From the NCBI GenBank assembly GCA_964592235.1, contig CAZQCF010000001.1:186001-250000 (forward strand): a DNA stretch of 64,000 bases, in the 5' to 3' direction. This document shows positions 1 to 7,630 of this stretch, in pieces. The notes under the pieces were generated by a model. The model was given only the letters and a program-made list of their open reading frames with translations, searched no databases and was not told the origin of the DNA. Origin of the DNA: PLA3 sp964592235. Its GTDB lineage: Bacteria; Planctomycetota; Phycisphaerae; UBA1845; UTPLA1. Within the stretch, counting starts at the first letter, position 1. Each line of letters opens with the position of its first letter. The position numbers and the translations under genes were made by a program.

Positions 1-1
1 G

Positions 2-1717
2 CTCATGGCCGAAGAGCGCGGCATGAAAGTCAACATCGGCGAGTATGAGCGGTTGATGGAGGAGGCGAGGGCACTCGCAAGGCAATCCGGCAAGGCCGGC
101 GCCTTCTCTTTTGTCAACTTGCCCGCAGAAGTTGCTTCAAAGCTTCCGATCACAAGTGACTCCGCGAAGTTCTCGACGGACACAATGGAGGCAATGGCCA
201 CACACCTAATTCGAATTGAAGAGGATCAATCTGTGTCGCTCATTCAAGGCGACGGCGCTCTTTATTCTGGCGCTATTGGCGCGATCGTTCTGGATCAAAC
301 GTGCTTCTATGGAGAGCAAGGCGGACAAGTTGGAGATCGCGGCATCATTACCGCCGGCAGTGAAAAGGAAGATTGGTTCGCCGTTCAGAATACGATTCGC
401 ATTGGCAATTCGGTATTACATATTGGTGAAGTAAAGAGGGGTGGATTCGGCATTGGAGAACCCGTTACTATTCATGTTGACCGATGTCGGCAACAGACGA
501 AAAAGAATCACACCGCCACGCACCTGATGAACTGGGCGCTGCGCGAGGTACTGGGCGATCACGTGCAGCAGAAAGGCTCGCTCGTCGATCCTGACAAGAC
601 GCGGTTCGACCTGTCGCATCACGCGGCCATCACCGAGGACGAGCTTGAGCGCATTGAGAAGCTGACGAACGAGCAGATCTCGCGCGACCTGCCGGTCTTC
701 ACCAATGACAACGTGCCGGTCGATCAGAAATCCGCGATGAAGATCAACGGCCTCCGCGCCGTTTTCGGCGAGAAGTACCCCGAGAAGGTCCGCGTCGTCT
801 CCATCGGCGTGCCCGTCACCGACGAAGACGCACAGCGCGCCCGCGACAGCGGCGAATGGTCCGGCAGCGACTCGCTCCTCGGCTCTCCGGAAAATCCGGA
901 ATGGCGAAAGTACTCCGTCGAGTTCTGCGGCGGCACGCACGTCAAGCGCACCGGCGAGATCGCGCAACTTCCCAACGGCTCCCGGGCCGAGCGCGCGTTC
1001 GTGCTCGTCGAGGAGTCGGCCGTTGCCAAGGGCATCCGCCGCGTGGTCGGCGTGACGGGCGAGAAGGCCGTCGCGGCGCAGCAGGCGGCCGAGCAGCTTT
1101 CGCGCGAGATCGACGCAGCGCTGGCAATTGCACGCAACGAGCCGCGGGCTTCAGCCCGCGCGGCCGCTCAAACGCAAGCGCCGCCCCCGACAGCGGAACA
1201 GCTCGTGACCGATTTGAACGCGCGATTCACGACGACGGAATTGCCCGTGCTGGCCCGCCATCGCCTGCGCGCCCGCCTCGCCGAGTTGCAGGAACTCGCG
1301 AAGAAACAGAAGAAGGAGCAATCCAAGGCCGGCGCGGCCGACACGATCGCCCGGGCCGACGAACTGCTCGCTGCCGCGACACGTGTCAACGACGTGGCAC
1401 TCATCTGCGGCGAACTGGGCAGCGCCGGCGTCGAGCAGCTTCGCGGGGCCTGCGATTCGCTCCGCTCGCGCGCGGGCAGCGCCGCGATCCTGCTGGCCGC
1501 CGAGAACGAAGGCAAGGCCGTGCTGCTGGCGGCGATGACGGCTGACGTGGTCGCGCGCGGCATCAAGGCCGGCGATCTCATCAAGGAGATCGCGCCGCTC
1601 GTCGGCGGCAAGGGCGGCGGCAAGCCTGACCTCGCCCAGGGCGGCGGCCCGGACGCCGACAAGATCAGTGAAGCGGTCTCGGCCGCGACGGCGTGGTTGA
1701 AATCGAAACTCGGCTGA
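2..1717 (+). CDS. alaS: Alanyl-tRNA synthetase, C-terminal part (5' end outside window)
   Basis: This is the 3' part of alanyl-tRNA synthetase, which charges tRNA-Ala and clears mischarged Ser/Gly. The frame is already open at the window edge (Leu before MAEERG, a motif seen at the end of the aminoacylation half), so the catalytic domain lies upstream. The editing domain shows its zinc ligands: HTATH, with His codons at 509 and 521, and CGGTH, with Cys at 926 and His at 938. A coiled-coil stretch and a Gly-rich C-Ala/DHHA1 end (GGKGGGKPDLAQGGG, near 1603-1645) follow. Two oddities: G+C is about 49% over 181-480 by hand count but above 60% after about 540, and a palindrome at 1143-1160 is translated in frame as part of EPRASARAAAQ in the linker after the editing domain. 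Confidence 0.97.
   Translation, partial: LMAEERGMKVNIGEYERLMEEARALARQSGKAGAFSFVNLPAEVASKLPITSDSAKFSTDTMEAMATHLIRIEEDQSVSLIQGDGALYSGAIGAIVLDQTCFYGEQGGQVGDRGIITAGSEKEDWFAVQNTIRIGNSVLHIGEVKRGGFGIGEPVTIHVDRCRQQTKKNHTATHLMNWALREVLGDHVQQKGSLVDPDKTRFDLSHHAAITEDELERIEKLTNEQISRDLPVFTNDNVPVDQKSAMKINGLRAVFGEKYPEKVRVVSIGVPVTDEDAQRARDSGEWSGSDSLLGSPENPEWRKYSVEFCGGTHVKRTGEIAQLPNGSRAERAFVLVEESAVAKGIRRVVGVTGEKAVAAQQAAEQLSREIDAALAIARNEPRASARAAAQTQAPPPTAEQLVTDLNARFTTTELPVLARHRLRARLAELQELAKKQKKEQSKAGAADTIARADELLAAATRVNDVALICGELGSAGVEQLRGACDSLRSRAGSAAILLAAENEGKAVLLAAMTADVVARGIKAGDLIKEIAPLVGGKGGGKPDLAQGGGPDADKISEAVSAATAWLKSKLG
1143..1160. repeat. Palindrome inside alaS
   Basis: CGCGGGCT, two bases, then its exact reverse complement AGCCCGCG. 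It is read in frame as part of PRASARA. The core GCT-TCA-(A)GC and its frame match the in-gene palindromes at 49236 and 62064, so I treat it as a related, G+C-richer variant. Confidence 0.6.
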
Positions 1718-1753
1718 AGACACTGTCTCGCTGAAAGGGAGAGGAGCCCGTAG

Positions 1754-1772
1754 GGTGCGTCCTCGACGCACC
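1754..1772. repeat. Palindrome GGTGCGTC/GACGCACC in the alaS-rmuC gap
   Basis: A perfect 8-bp stem with a 3-base loop, preceded by GTAGG. It follows alaS but has no T-run, so terminator function is not clear. A degenerate relative with the same outer ends lies at 33879-33918. Confidence 0.6.
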
Positions 1773-1842
1773 ATCGACTCGCCGCTCCCTTGAAAAATCA
1801 CAACGTCATGCCGCCGCCGGCGATTCCGCGTAAACTGTCATC

Positions 1843-3159
1843 ATGCCGGACTGGGCCCTCTTGCTTATTGGCTTCATCGTTGGTGCCGCGCTCGGCGCGC
1901 TGGCCGCACGGCGATTCCTCCGCGCGACGCCGGGGGCCGAGGCCGCCGCGCTGAACGCGACGTTGAATGAACTGCGGGCACAAACCGCCGCCCGCGAATC
2001 GGAACTGAAACGCGAGCTGGCCGATGCGCGCGCCGTCGCCGAGCAACAGCGCGACGCGGCGACGCAGGCGCAGACGAAGCTCGAATCCGCGCGCGAGTTC
2101 TTCGCCGAACAGCGCCGCCAGATCGAAGAGATGGATAAAAAACTGCGCGAGACGTTCGGCCATCTTGCCGCACAGGCGCTGAAATCAAACAACGAACAAT
2201 TCGTCACACTGGCCGGCGAAAGGCTCAAACCGCTTCGCGAACAGTTGCTCCGGTACGAAGAGCAGATCAAATTGCTGGAGAAAGCACGGCAGGAGGCCTA
2301 CGGCGGGTTATCCGAGAAACTGACCACGCTGGATCAGAGCAGCCAGAAGCTCGGCAAAGAGGCGCAGGAACTCGTCGCCGCGCTGCGGCAGCCCGGCGCG
2401 AAGGGCAAATGGGGCGAGATCACGCTCCAGCGCATCGTCGAAATCACCGGGTTATCGCCACACTGCGACTTCGAAGTGCAGGCGACCACCGCCGGCGGCC
2501 AGCGGCCCGACCTGATCGTGCGCCTGCCGAACAACCGTGTCATCGCCATCGACTCGAAGGTGAACACGTCGGCTTACCTCGATGCCGTCGCCGCGACGGA
2601 CGACGCCGAGCGAAAGCGACACATGGAGGAATACGCGGCCACCGTCCGTGGTACGCTCAAGGCTCTCGCCGCGAAGGACTACGCCGCCGGCATCTCCGGC
2701 ACGATTGAATTCGTTGTCATGTTCATCCCCGGCGAGGCGTTCTTCTCCGCCGCACTCGAGCACGACCCAGAACTGCTCATCGACGGCGTCGATCAAAAGG
2801 TCGTCCTCACCAGCCCCAGCACGCTCATCGCGCTCCTGCTCGCGGTGCGCCACGGCTGGCAGCAGCAGCGCGTCGCCGAGAATGCCCAGCGCATCGCCGA
2901 CGCCGGCCGCGAGTTGTACGACCGGCTTATTACATTTGTCGATCACCTGGAAAAAATCCGCCGCGGCCTCGAGGGGGCGACCGACGCCTACAACAAGGCC
3001 GTCGGCAGTTGGTCCTCTCGCACGCTTCCGTCCGCTGCAAAGCTGCGCGAGCTGGGGGCGGCCCGGGCCGACGCGCCGGCCCTGAACCTGTCGCCGCTGG
3101 AATCATCGCTCCGCCCCGCGCCGGAATCGCCGGCGGCGGAATCGTCCGCGCGAAGCTGA
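1843..3159 (+). CDS. rmuC: RmuC family protein (DNA recombination/rearrangement limiting)
   Basis: The 438-residue product has an N-terminal membrane anchor (about residues 5-22), a long Ala/Gln/Glu/Arg-rich coiled coil (about 30-175) and the RmuC domain beginning at GKWGE (residues 188-192). The family's endonuclease-fold signature follows, including Asp237-Ser-Lys239 (IDSKVNTSAYLDAV). RmuC proteins limit inversions at short inverted repeats in E. coli and are predicted nucleases; the molecular activity is inferred. The C-terminus is a low-complexity Ala/Ser/Pro tail. The stop codon directly precedes the frame that leads into the next gene. Length is typical of the family. Confidence 0.9.
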   Translation: MPDWALLLIGFIVGAALGALAARRFLRATPGAEAAALNATLNELRAQTAARESELKRELADARAVAEQQRDAATQAQTKLESAREFFAEQRRQIEEMDKKLRETFGHLAAQALKSNNEQFVTLAGERLKPLREQLLRYEEQIKLLEKARQEAYGGLSEKLTTLDQSSQKLGKEAQELVAALRQPGAKGKWGEITLQRIVEITGLSPHCDFEVQATTAGGQRPDLIVRLPNNRVIAIDSKVNTSAYLDAVAATDDAERKRHMEEYAATVRGTLKALAAKDYAAGISGTIEFVVMFIPGEAFFSAALEHDPELLIDGVDQKVVLTSPSTLIALLLAVRHGWQQQRVAENAQRIADAGRELYDRLITFVDHLEKIRRGLEGATDAYNKAVGSWSSRTLPSAAKLRELGAARADAPALNLSPLESSLRPAPESPAAESSARS

Positions 3160-3252
3160 TTGCCCGGCGGGAATCTCGGCCGTCGATTTGTTACAATGAT
3201 GAGCACGTTGCGCTCCGAATTGAGGGAAGAAGTGCGAGCCAGGATCACTCCA

Positions 3253-4695
3253 ATGCACTACCGACAGCTCTTCTGCCTGTGCACAGCTATTGGGGCGGTC
3301 GTGCTTCCTGCAACGCTGCGCGCCGGCGATCCGCCACGGCCGCAGACCGAGATCATCTACTACGATGCTCTCGATGAGCACGGCAACCTCGCCGGCGGCA
3401 TGCTCGAGCTGCCCTTCAACAAGCCCGACTGGGCCATCAAGCCCGGCTCGCCCGAACTGCGCGGTGGGCCCGACAACCGCATCGACATCGTCATCGTCGG
3501 CGACGGCTACACCGCGGCGCAGCAGGGCACGTTTCATGCAAACGCGGCCTTCGCGATGTCCACGATGTTCGCGCAACAGCCCTTCGCGATGTACGCCCCG
3601 CTGTTTCTCATTCACGAGGTCGAGGTCTTCTCCATTGAGTCGGGCGTCGATAATGACCCGACGCAGGGAATCCTCAAGAACACCGCCCTCGACATGGCCT
3701 TCTGGTGCGGCGGCACGGAGCGGCTCCTCTGCGTCAACGTGAACAAGGCCTACAACGCCGCGTCGGCCGCGCCCGATGTCGATCTGGTCCTCGCGCTCGC
3801 GAACTCCACTAAGTACGGCGGCGCGGGCTACACGTCGTCGGACCTCGCCACCTCCTCCGGCGGCAACAGCGCCGCGCCGGAGATCGCCATCCACGAGTTC
3901 GGCCACAGCCTTGGCAACCTCGCCGACGAATACACCTACGGCGGCCCGGCCAACTACACCGGCGCCGAGCCAAGTGCCATCAATGTGTCCAAACTCAACG
4001 CCGCCGCGATGGCCTCCGCCGGCACCAAGTGGGCCGCCTGGCTCGGCACGAACAACCCCGCCTTCGACGGCCTGTGCGACACCTTCGAGGGCGGTATGTA
4101 CAGCGTCACCGGAATCTACCGCCCGTCGAACAATTCCAAGATGCGGGCGCTGGGTCGGCCGTTCAATCATCCTTCGGTCGAGGCCCTGATCATCGAGATT
4201 TACAAGCTCGTGCGGCCGATCGACGACGCGACGCCGACGGGCGGCTCGCTGAGCGGAAGCGAGACGGTGTTTGTCGATCCCGTCGATCCCGTCGGCAACC
4301 CGCTGGCGATCACGTGGAAGCTGGACGGCAACGTGCTGGCCGGTGCGACCGACGAGACGTTGGACCTGACAACCGTGCCGCTGTCGGCCGGGGCGCACAC
4401 GCTGCAGGTGATCGTGCAGGACACGACGACGCTCGTGCGGAACGAAACCGCGCGGCAGACGTGGCTGACCGAGTCGCGTACGTGGAACCTGCTCGTGCCG
4501 CATCGCCCCGGTGACGTGAACTGCGACGGAATCGCCGATCTTGACGATGTCCCCGCCCTGGTGCTGGCCCTGCTGGCCCCGGCGGAGTACGCGGCGCAAT
4601 ATCCCACGTGCCCGGCGGCGCAGGCTGACGTGAACGGTGATTTCACACGGAATGGCGGCGACATCGCGGCATTTCTCTCGGTGCTGATGCCATAA
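3253..4695 (+). CDS. Secreted M64 (IgA-type) metallopeptidase with dockerin-like tail
   Basis: I start at the ATG at 3253 because it gives a clear signal peptide (MHYRQLFCLCTAIGAVVLPA, then TLRAG); the frame is open upstream to 3160. The 480-residue protein has the M64 zinc signature HEFGHSLGNLADEY with His214, Glu215, His218 and Asp225, so it is a predicted exported zinc protease. The last 65 residues (from about 418) are a dockerin-like calcium-binding pair, GDVNCDGIADLDD and ADVNGDFTRNGGD. That arrangement is common on secreted planctomycete proteins that have no known cohesin partner. An Ig-like segment (about 325-410) separates the two. The stop overlaps the next start by one base (TAATG), suggesting translational coupling. 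Confidence 0.87.
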   Translation: MHYRQLFCLCTAIGAVVLPATLRAGDPPRPQTEIIYYDALDEHGNLAGGMLELPFNKPDWAIKPGSPELRGGPDNRIDIVIVGDGYTAAQQGTFHANAAFAMSTMFAQQPFAMYAPLFLIHEVEVFSIESGVDNDPTQGILKNTALDMAFWCGGTERLLCVNVNKAYNAASAAPDVDLVLALANSTKYGGAGYTSSDLATSSGGNSAAPEIAIHEFGHSLGNLADEYTYGGPANYTGAEPSAINVSKLNAAAMASAGTKWAAWLGTNNPAFDGLCDTFEGGMYSVTGIYRPSNNSKMRALGRPFNHPSVEALIIEIYKLVRPIDDATPTGGSLSGSETVFVDPVDPVGNPLAITWKLDGNVLAGATDETLDLTTVPLSAGAHTLQVIVQDTTTLVRNETARQTWLTESRTWNLLVPHRPGDVNCDGIADLDDVPALVLALLAPAEYAAQYPTCPAAQADVNGDFTRNGGDIAAFLSVLMP

Positions 4696-5531
4696 TGGCG
4701 ACACCTTCGACGATGCATCCGGCCTTGACCTTCCTCACTCCGCGCCGCCCCGCGCTGATCGCGATGATCCACGTTGGCGCGTTGCCCGGCTCGCCGCGGA
4801 GCGAAAAATCCGTCGCGCAACTCGCGGCGCAGGCCGTGGAGGAGGCAAAGCTGCTCACCGATGCCGGCATCGACGCCATCCTGCTGGAGAACATGCACGA
4901 TGTGCCCTATCTCAACCGCGCCGTCGGCCCGGAGATCGTCGCGGGCATGACGACCGTCTGCGCCACAGTTCGCGCGGCGACGAAACTGCCTCTCGGTGTG
5001 CAAGTGCTGGCCGGTGCGAATCAGGCGGCGCTGGCGGTGGCGCAGGCAGCCGGGTGTCAGTTCATCCGCGCCGAGGGGTTTGTCTTCGCGCACGTGGCCG
5101 ACGAGGGGTTGATGGCCCAGGCCGATGCGGGACCGCTGCTGCGGTTTCGCCGCGCGATCGGCGCGACCGACATCGCCATCCTCACCGACATCAAGAAGAA
5201 GCACTCGGCCCATGCCATCACGGCGGATGTCGATCTCGCCGAAACGGCCCGCGCCGCGGAATTCTTCGGGGCCGACGGCCTCATCGTCACCGGCACGGCC
5301 ACCGGGCGACAGGCCGACCCGGCCGAAGTCGCCGCCGTACGGAAAGCGGTCGGCGTGCCCGTGCTGGTCGGCTCGGGCGTGACGCCGGACAATCTGGACG
5401 CGTTCGCCCCGCACGCCCACGCGGTCATCGTCGGCAGCTATCTGAAAAAAGACGGCGATTGGAGAAATCCGCCGGATCCCGCGCGCGTAACATCATTGGT
5501 GAATTCGCGCGATGGGTTGATGGGCATGTGA
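4695..5531 (+). CDS. BtpA/SgcQ family TIM-barrel protein
   Basis: The 278-residue product matches the BtpA family: an N-terminal ALIAMIHVGALPGSPR, then LLENMHDVPY, FIRAEGFVFAHVADEGLM, LTDIKKKHSAH and GLIVTGTATG. In cyanobacteria BtpA is linked to photosystem I biogenesis, and SgcQ is a sugar-operon relative. In a presumably non-photosynthetic bacterium the substrate is unknown, so only the fold and family are claimed. The start overlaps the upstream peptidase stop by one base, and its own TGA overlaps the next ATG by one base, so the three genes are probably one transcript. Confidence 0.85.
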   Translation: MATPSTMHPALTFLTPRRPALIAMIHVGALPGSPRSEKSVAQLAAQAVEEAKLLTDAGIDAILLENMHDVPYLNRAVGPEIVAGMTTVCATVRAATKLPLGVQVLAGANQAALAVAQAAGCQFIRAEGFVFAHVADEGLMAQADAGPLLRFRRAIGATDIAILTDIKKKHSAHAITADVDLAETARAAEFFGADGLIVTGTATGRQADPAEVAAVRKAVGVPVLVGSGVTPDNLDAFAPHAHAVIVGSYLKKDGDWRNPPDPARVTSLVNSRDGLMGM

Positions 5532-6013
5532 TGGGTGCAGTAGTGGACGACAGCAAGGGATCGAGCTTCCTCGATCGCAGAATCTCAAACCTTACAGTGC
5601 TTCTGGTACTACTCGCTTGCCTCGCATTGACCGCGTATTTCGTTAATTGCCTGAATGAGAATGATCGATATGCGAGGACGCGACCTTGGGGCAAGATCAG
5701 TTCAGAGATCGGGACTCAATTGCGGTCCGGCGATCGAATGGCTATCTACGCATTAGTCTCCCTGCTCAACATTCCTGAAGCCGCTCCCGGGGCGAAGAAC
5801 GCTATGCGCATATGCATTCCCGAAGCGACATGGGATGGTTTTGGTGCAGGGCGCGAAGTCGCCTGGTTGCGAGAGAATGCGGATCAATTGGTGTTCGATC
5901 CAGACACAGAGCAATTCTGGACCCCCGAGTCATTGCGAGAGTTAAGGTCGCCTACAACCCAAACGACTTCGCAGCCAACTTCGAATCGATCCAATCCGGC
6001 GCAGTCTCCATAG
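5531..6013 (+). CDS. Hypothetical single-pass membrane protein
   Basis: The 160-residue product is not recognised. The ATG overlaps the btpA-type stop by one base. After 17 polar residues comes one membrane segment (about 18-41, NLTVLLVLLACLALTAYF), then a soluble domain and a Thr/Ser/Gln/Asn-rich tail. G+C is about 50% in a sampled line (30/60 at 5641-5700), lower than the flanking genes, which hints at a different origin or relaxed selection. Its role cannot be inferred from the neighbours. Confidence 0.6.
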   Translation: MGAVVDDSKGSSFLDRRISNLTVLLVLLACLALTAYFVNCLNENDRYARTRPWGKISSEIGTQLRSGDRMAIYALVSLLNIPEAAPGAKNAMRICIPEATWDGFGAGREVAWLRENADQLVFDPDTEQFWTPESLRELRSPTTQTTSQPTSNRSNPAQSP

Positions 6014-6168
6014 CTCCATAGCTCCATTGCTTCACTTGCAAACACTGGATCCCTCCGAACTTTTCACAGCCCTCCGCGTATCCACTCCGGCGGTCCATTG
6101 ATCCCGCGGCTGCATCGGCTAGTCTACCGCTCGTCGCAGTCGCCACGTTTTCAACTTTCTCTTCGCTC

Positions 6169-7335
6169 GTGGGAGTGTTCACCGTGCCATTCGCATCTCG
6201 CAATCGAACCAATTTCTGGCCCGTCGCCGCCGCCGTCGTTGTCGCCGCCAGCATCTGGGGCCTGTACGCCTGGCGCGCCACGAATTCGGGACCCAACCCG
6301 GCCGAGCAAGTCGCGCAAGGGCAGGATGCCGCAGCCGGGGATTCCGATTCCGACCGCGCTTCGCATCTGGTCTCCCTCCGCGCGACACGACCCGCGCAGC
6401 CTGCGCCATTGAACTCCGGCTCGCTTGTCTCCAATGGTCAGATTCCCACTCCCGGTGAAGAAAAGCCCGTGGCTGGAAGCGGCGCCGATTCGCAGGACGC
6501 TCGTGCCGCGTCGTCGGCCGCCTGGGCCAATCGCCCGCTCTCGATCAGCGAGAGCCGCGACGGCGGCGTCACGGTTCACCTGCCCGATTCGCCCGGCGCG
6601 GCCGAGATGGAGCGCGCCCGTGCCGTCATGGCCAAGGGCGATCTGCTCGGCGCACGCGGACTGCTAAGTCTTGCGCTGAAAAACGGATTGTCGGAGGCGG
6701 ACGGCGAGTTTGCCCGGGCCGAGCTGGGCCGCATCGCCGACGTGCTGCTCTTCTCGCGCGCCACCAACATCGGCGACCCGCTGACCGGCGTGCATGTGGT
6801 CGAACCCGGCGACACGCTCAACGCCCTCGCCGTACGGAATCGCATCTCCGAGGATGTCATCGCGCGCATCAACGGCATCACCCAGCCCGATCTGCTCCAG
6901 GTGGGGCAGCGCCTCAAGTACATTCGCGGTCCGTTTCACGCCGTCGTTCACAAGAGCAGCTTTCGAATGGACGTGATGCTGGGCGACACGCTCGTGCGGT
7001 CGATCCGCGTCGGCCTCGGCGCCGACGGCTCGACGCCGACGGGCGACTGGCTCGTGCGCGACAAGTTGAAGAATCCCGACTGGACCGATCCCGTCACCAA
7101 CCGCCACTACTCGGCCGGCGATCCTGAAAACCCGATCGGCAACCGATGGATCGCGCTGGAAGGCCTTTCCGGTGATGCAGTCGGCAAGCGCGGCTTCGGC
7201 ATCCACGGGACGGTGGACGCCGAAAGCATCGGTCAGGAGATGTCGATGGGCTGCGTGCGATTGCTCCCCGGCGACATTGAGTTCCTGTTTGATCTCGTGG
7301 TCGTGCGGCAAACGCGCGTTGAAGTGCGCTCTTGA
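6169..7335 (+). CDS. LysM and L,D-transpeptidase (YkuD) protein
   Basis: This is a predicted envelope L,D-transpeptidase. A membrane segment near residues 17-33 is followed by a low-complexity Pro/Ser linker. A LysM peptidoglycan-binding motif (HVVEPGDTLNALAVRNRI..., residues 209-252) precedes the YkuD domain. The catalytic signature is intact: His346 in GIHGT and Cys362 in SMGCVRL. L,D-transpeptidases make 3-3 crosslinks or attach proteins to peptidoglycan; which applies here is not visible. The longest start is a GTG at 6169; GTGs at 6175 and 6184 are alternatives, and no strong ribosome-binding site decides. A strong terminator follows at 7466. Confidence 0.9.
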   Translation: MGVFTVPFASRNRTNFWPVAAAVVVAASIWGLYAWRATNSGPNPAEQVAQGQDAAAGDSDSDRASHLVSLRATRPAQPAPLNSGSLVSNGQIPTPGEEKPVAGSGADSQDARAASSAAWANRPLSISESRDGGVTVHLPDSPGAAEMERARAVMAKGDLLGARGLLSLALKNGLSEADGEFARAELGRIADVLLFSRATNIGDPLTGVHVVEPGDTLNALAVRNRISEDVIARINGITQPDLLQVGQRLKYIRGPFHAVVHKSSFRMDVMLGDTLVRSIRVGLGADGSTPTGDWLVRDKLKNPDWTDPVTNRHYSAGDPENPIGNRWIALEGLSGDAVGKRGFGIHGTVDAESIGQEMSMGCVRLLPGDIEFLFDLVVVRQTRVEVRS

Positions 7336-7465
7336 AAGCCTTTAGCGTCAGAACATGACACTCCAGGCCGATAAATGGGGACAACCCCCCATTGCAAAGG
7401 GCCTCGAAATGGAGCAAAGTAAACGTGCTTCTCCGCACTGGAGAAGGACTACCCACTCCACGAGT

Positions 7466-7501
7466 CAAGACCCGCGATCCCCCGCGGGTCTTGGCATTTT
7501 T
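7466..7501 (+). terminator. Rho-independent terminator after the L,D-transpeptidase gene
   Basis: A perfect 11-bp stem, CAAGACCCGCG (7466-7476) and its complement (7483-7493), with loop ATCCCC, is followed by GCATTTTT. Confidence 0.88.
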
Positions 7502-7548
7502 ACCGGACGCCTCTCGTTGGGTTCATTTTTTCTAATCGTGGGGCCGGC

Positions 7549-7576
7549 TTGAACGGGCCTGCCGTTCGGTTATGCT
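7549..7576 (+). promoter_or_regulatory. Candidate sigma70-type promoter of the PpiD-like gene
   Basis: TTGAAC (7549-7554), a 16-base spacer and TATGCT (7571-7576), placed between the terminator and the ribosome-binding site of the next gene. Confidence 0.42.
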
Positions 7577-7630
7577 GTCATGCTTTGCCGTTTTCCTGCC
7601 AACTAACGGCGGCTTAAGGAGTTGCACCTC

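Noticed and set aside
3103..4704. 533-residue minus-strand frame over the M64 peptidase
   Set aside because: Antisense to a gene with a clear HEFGHS zinc motif and signal peptide; no protein-like features.
4695..5531. Photosystem I biogenesis role for the BtpA-family gene
   Set aside because: The family occurs in non-phototrophs and no photosynthesis gene is present.
7355..7552. 65-residue frame before the PpiD-like gene
   Set aside because: It runs through the strong terminator at 7466-7501 and has no ribosome-binding site or recognisable composition.
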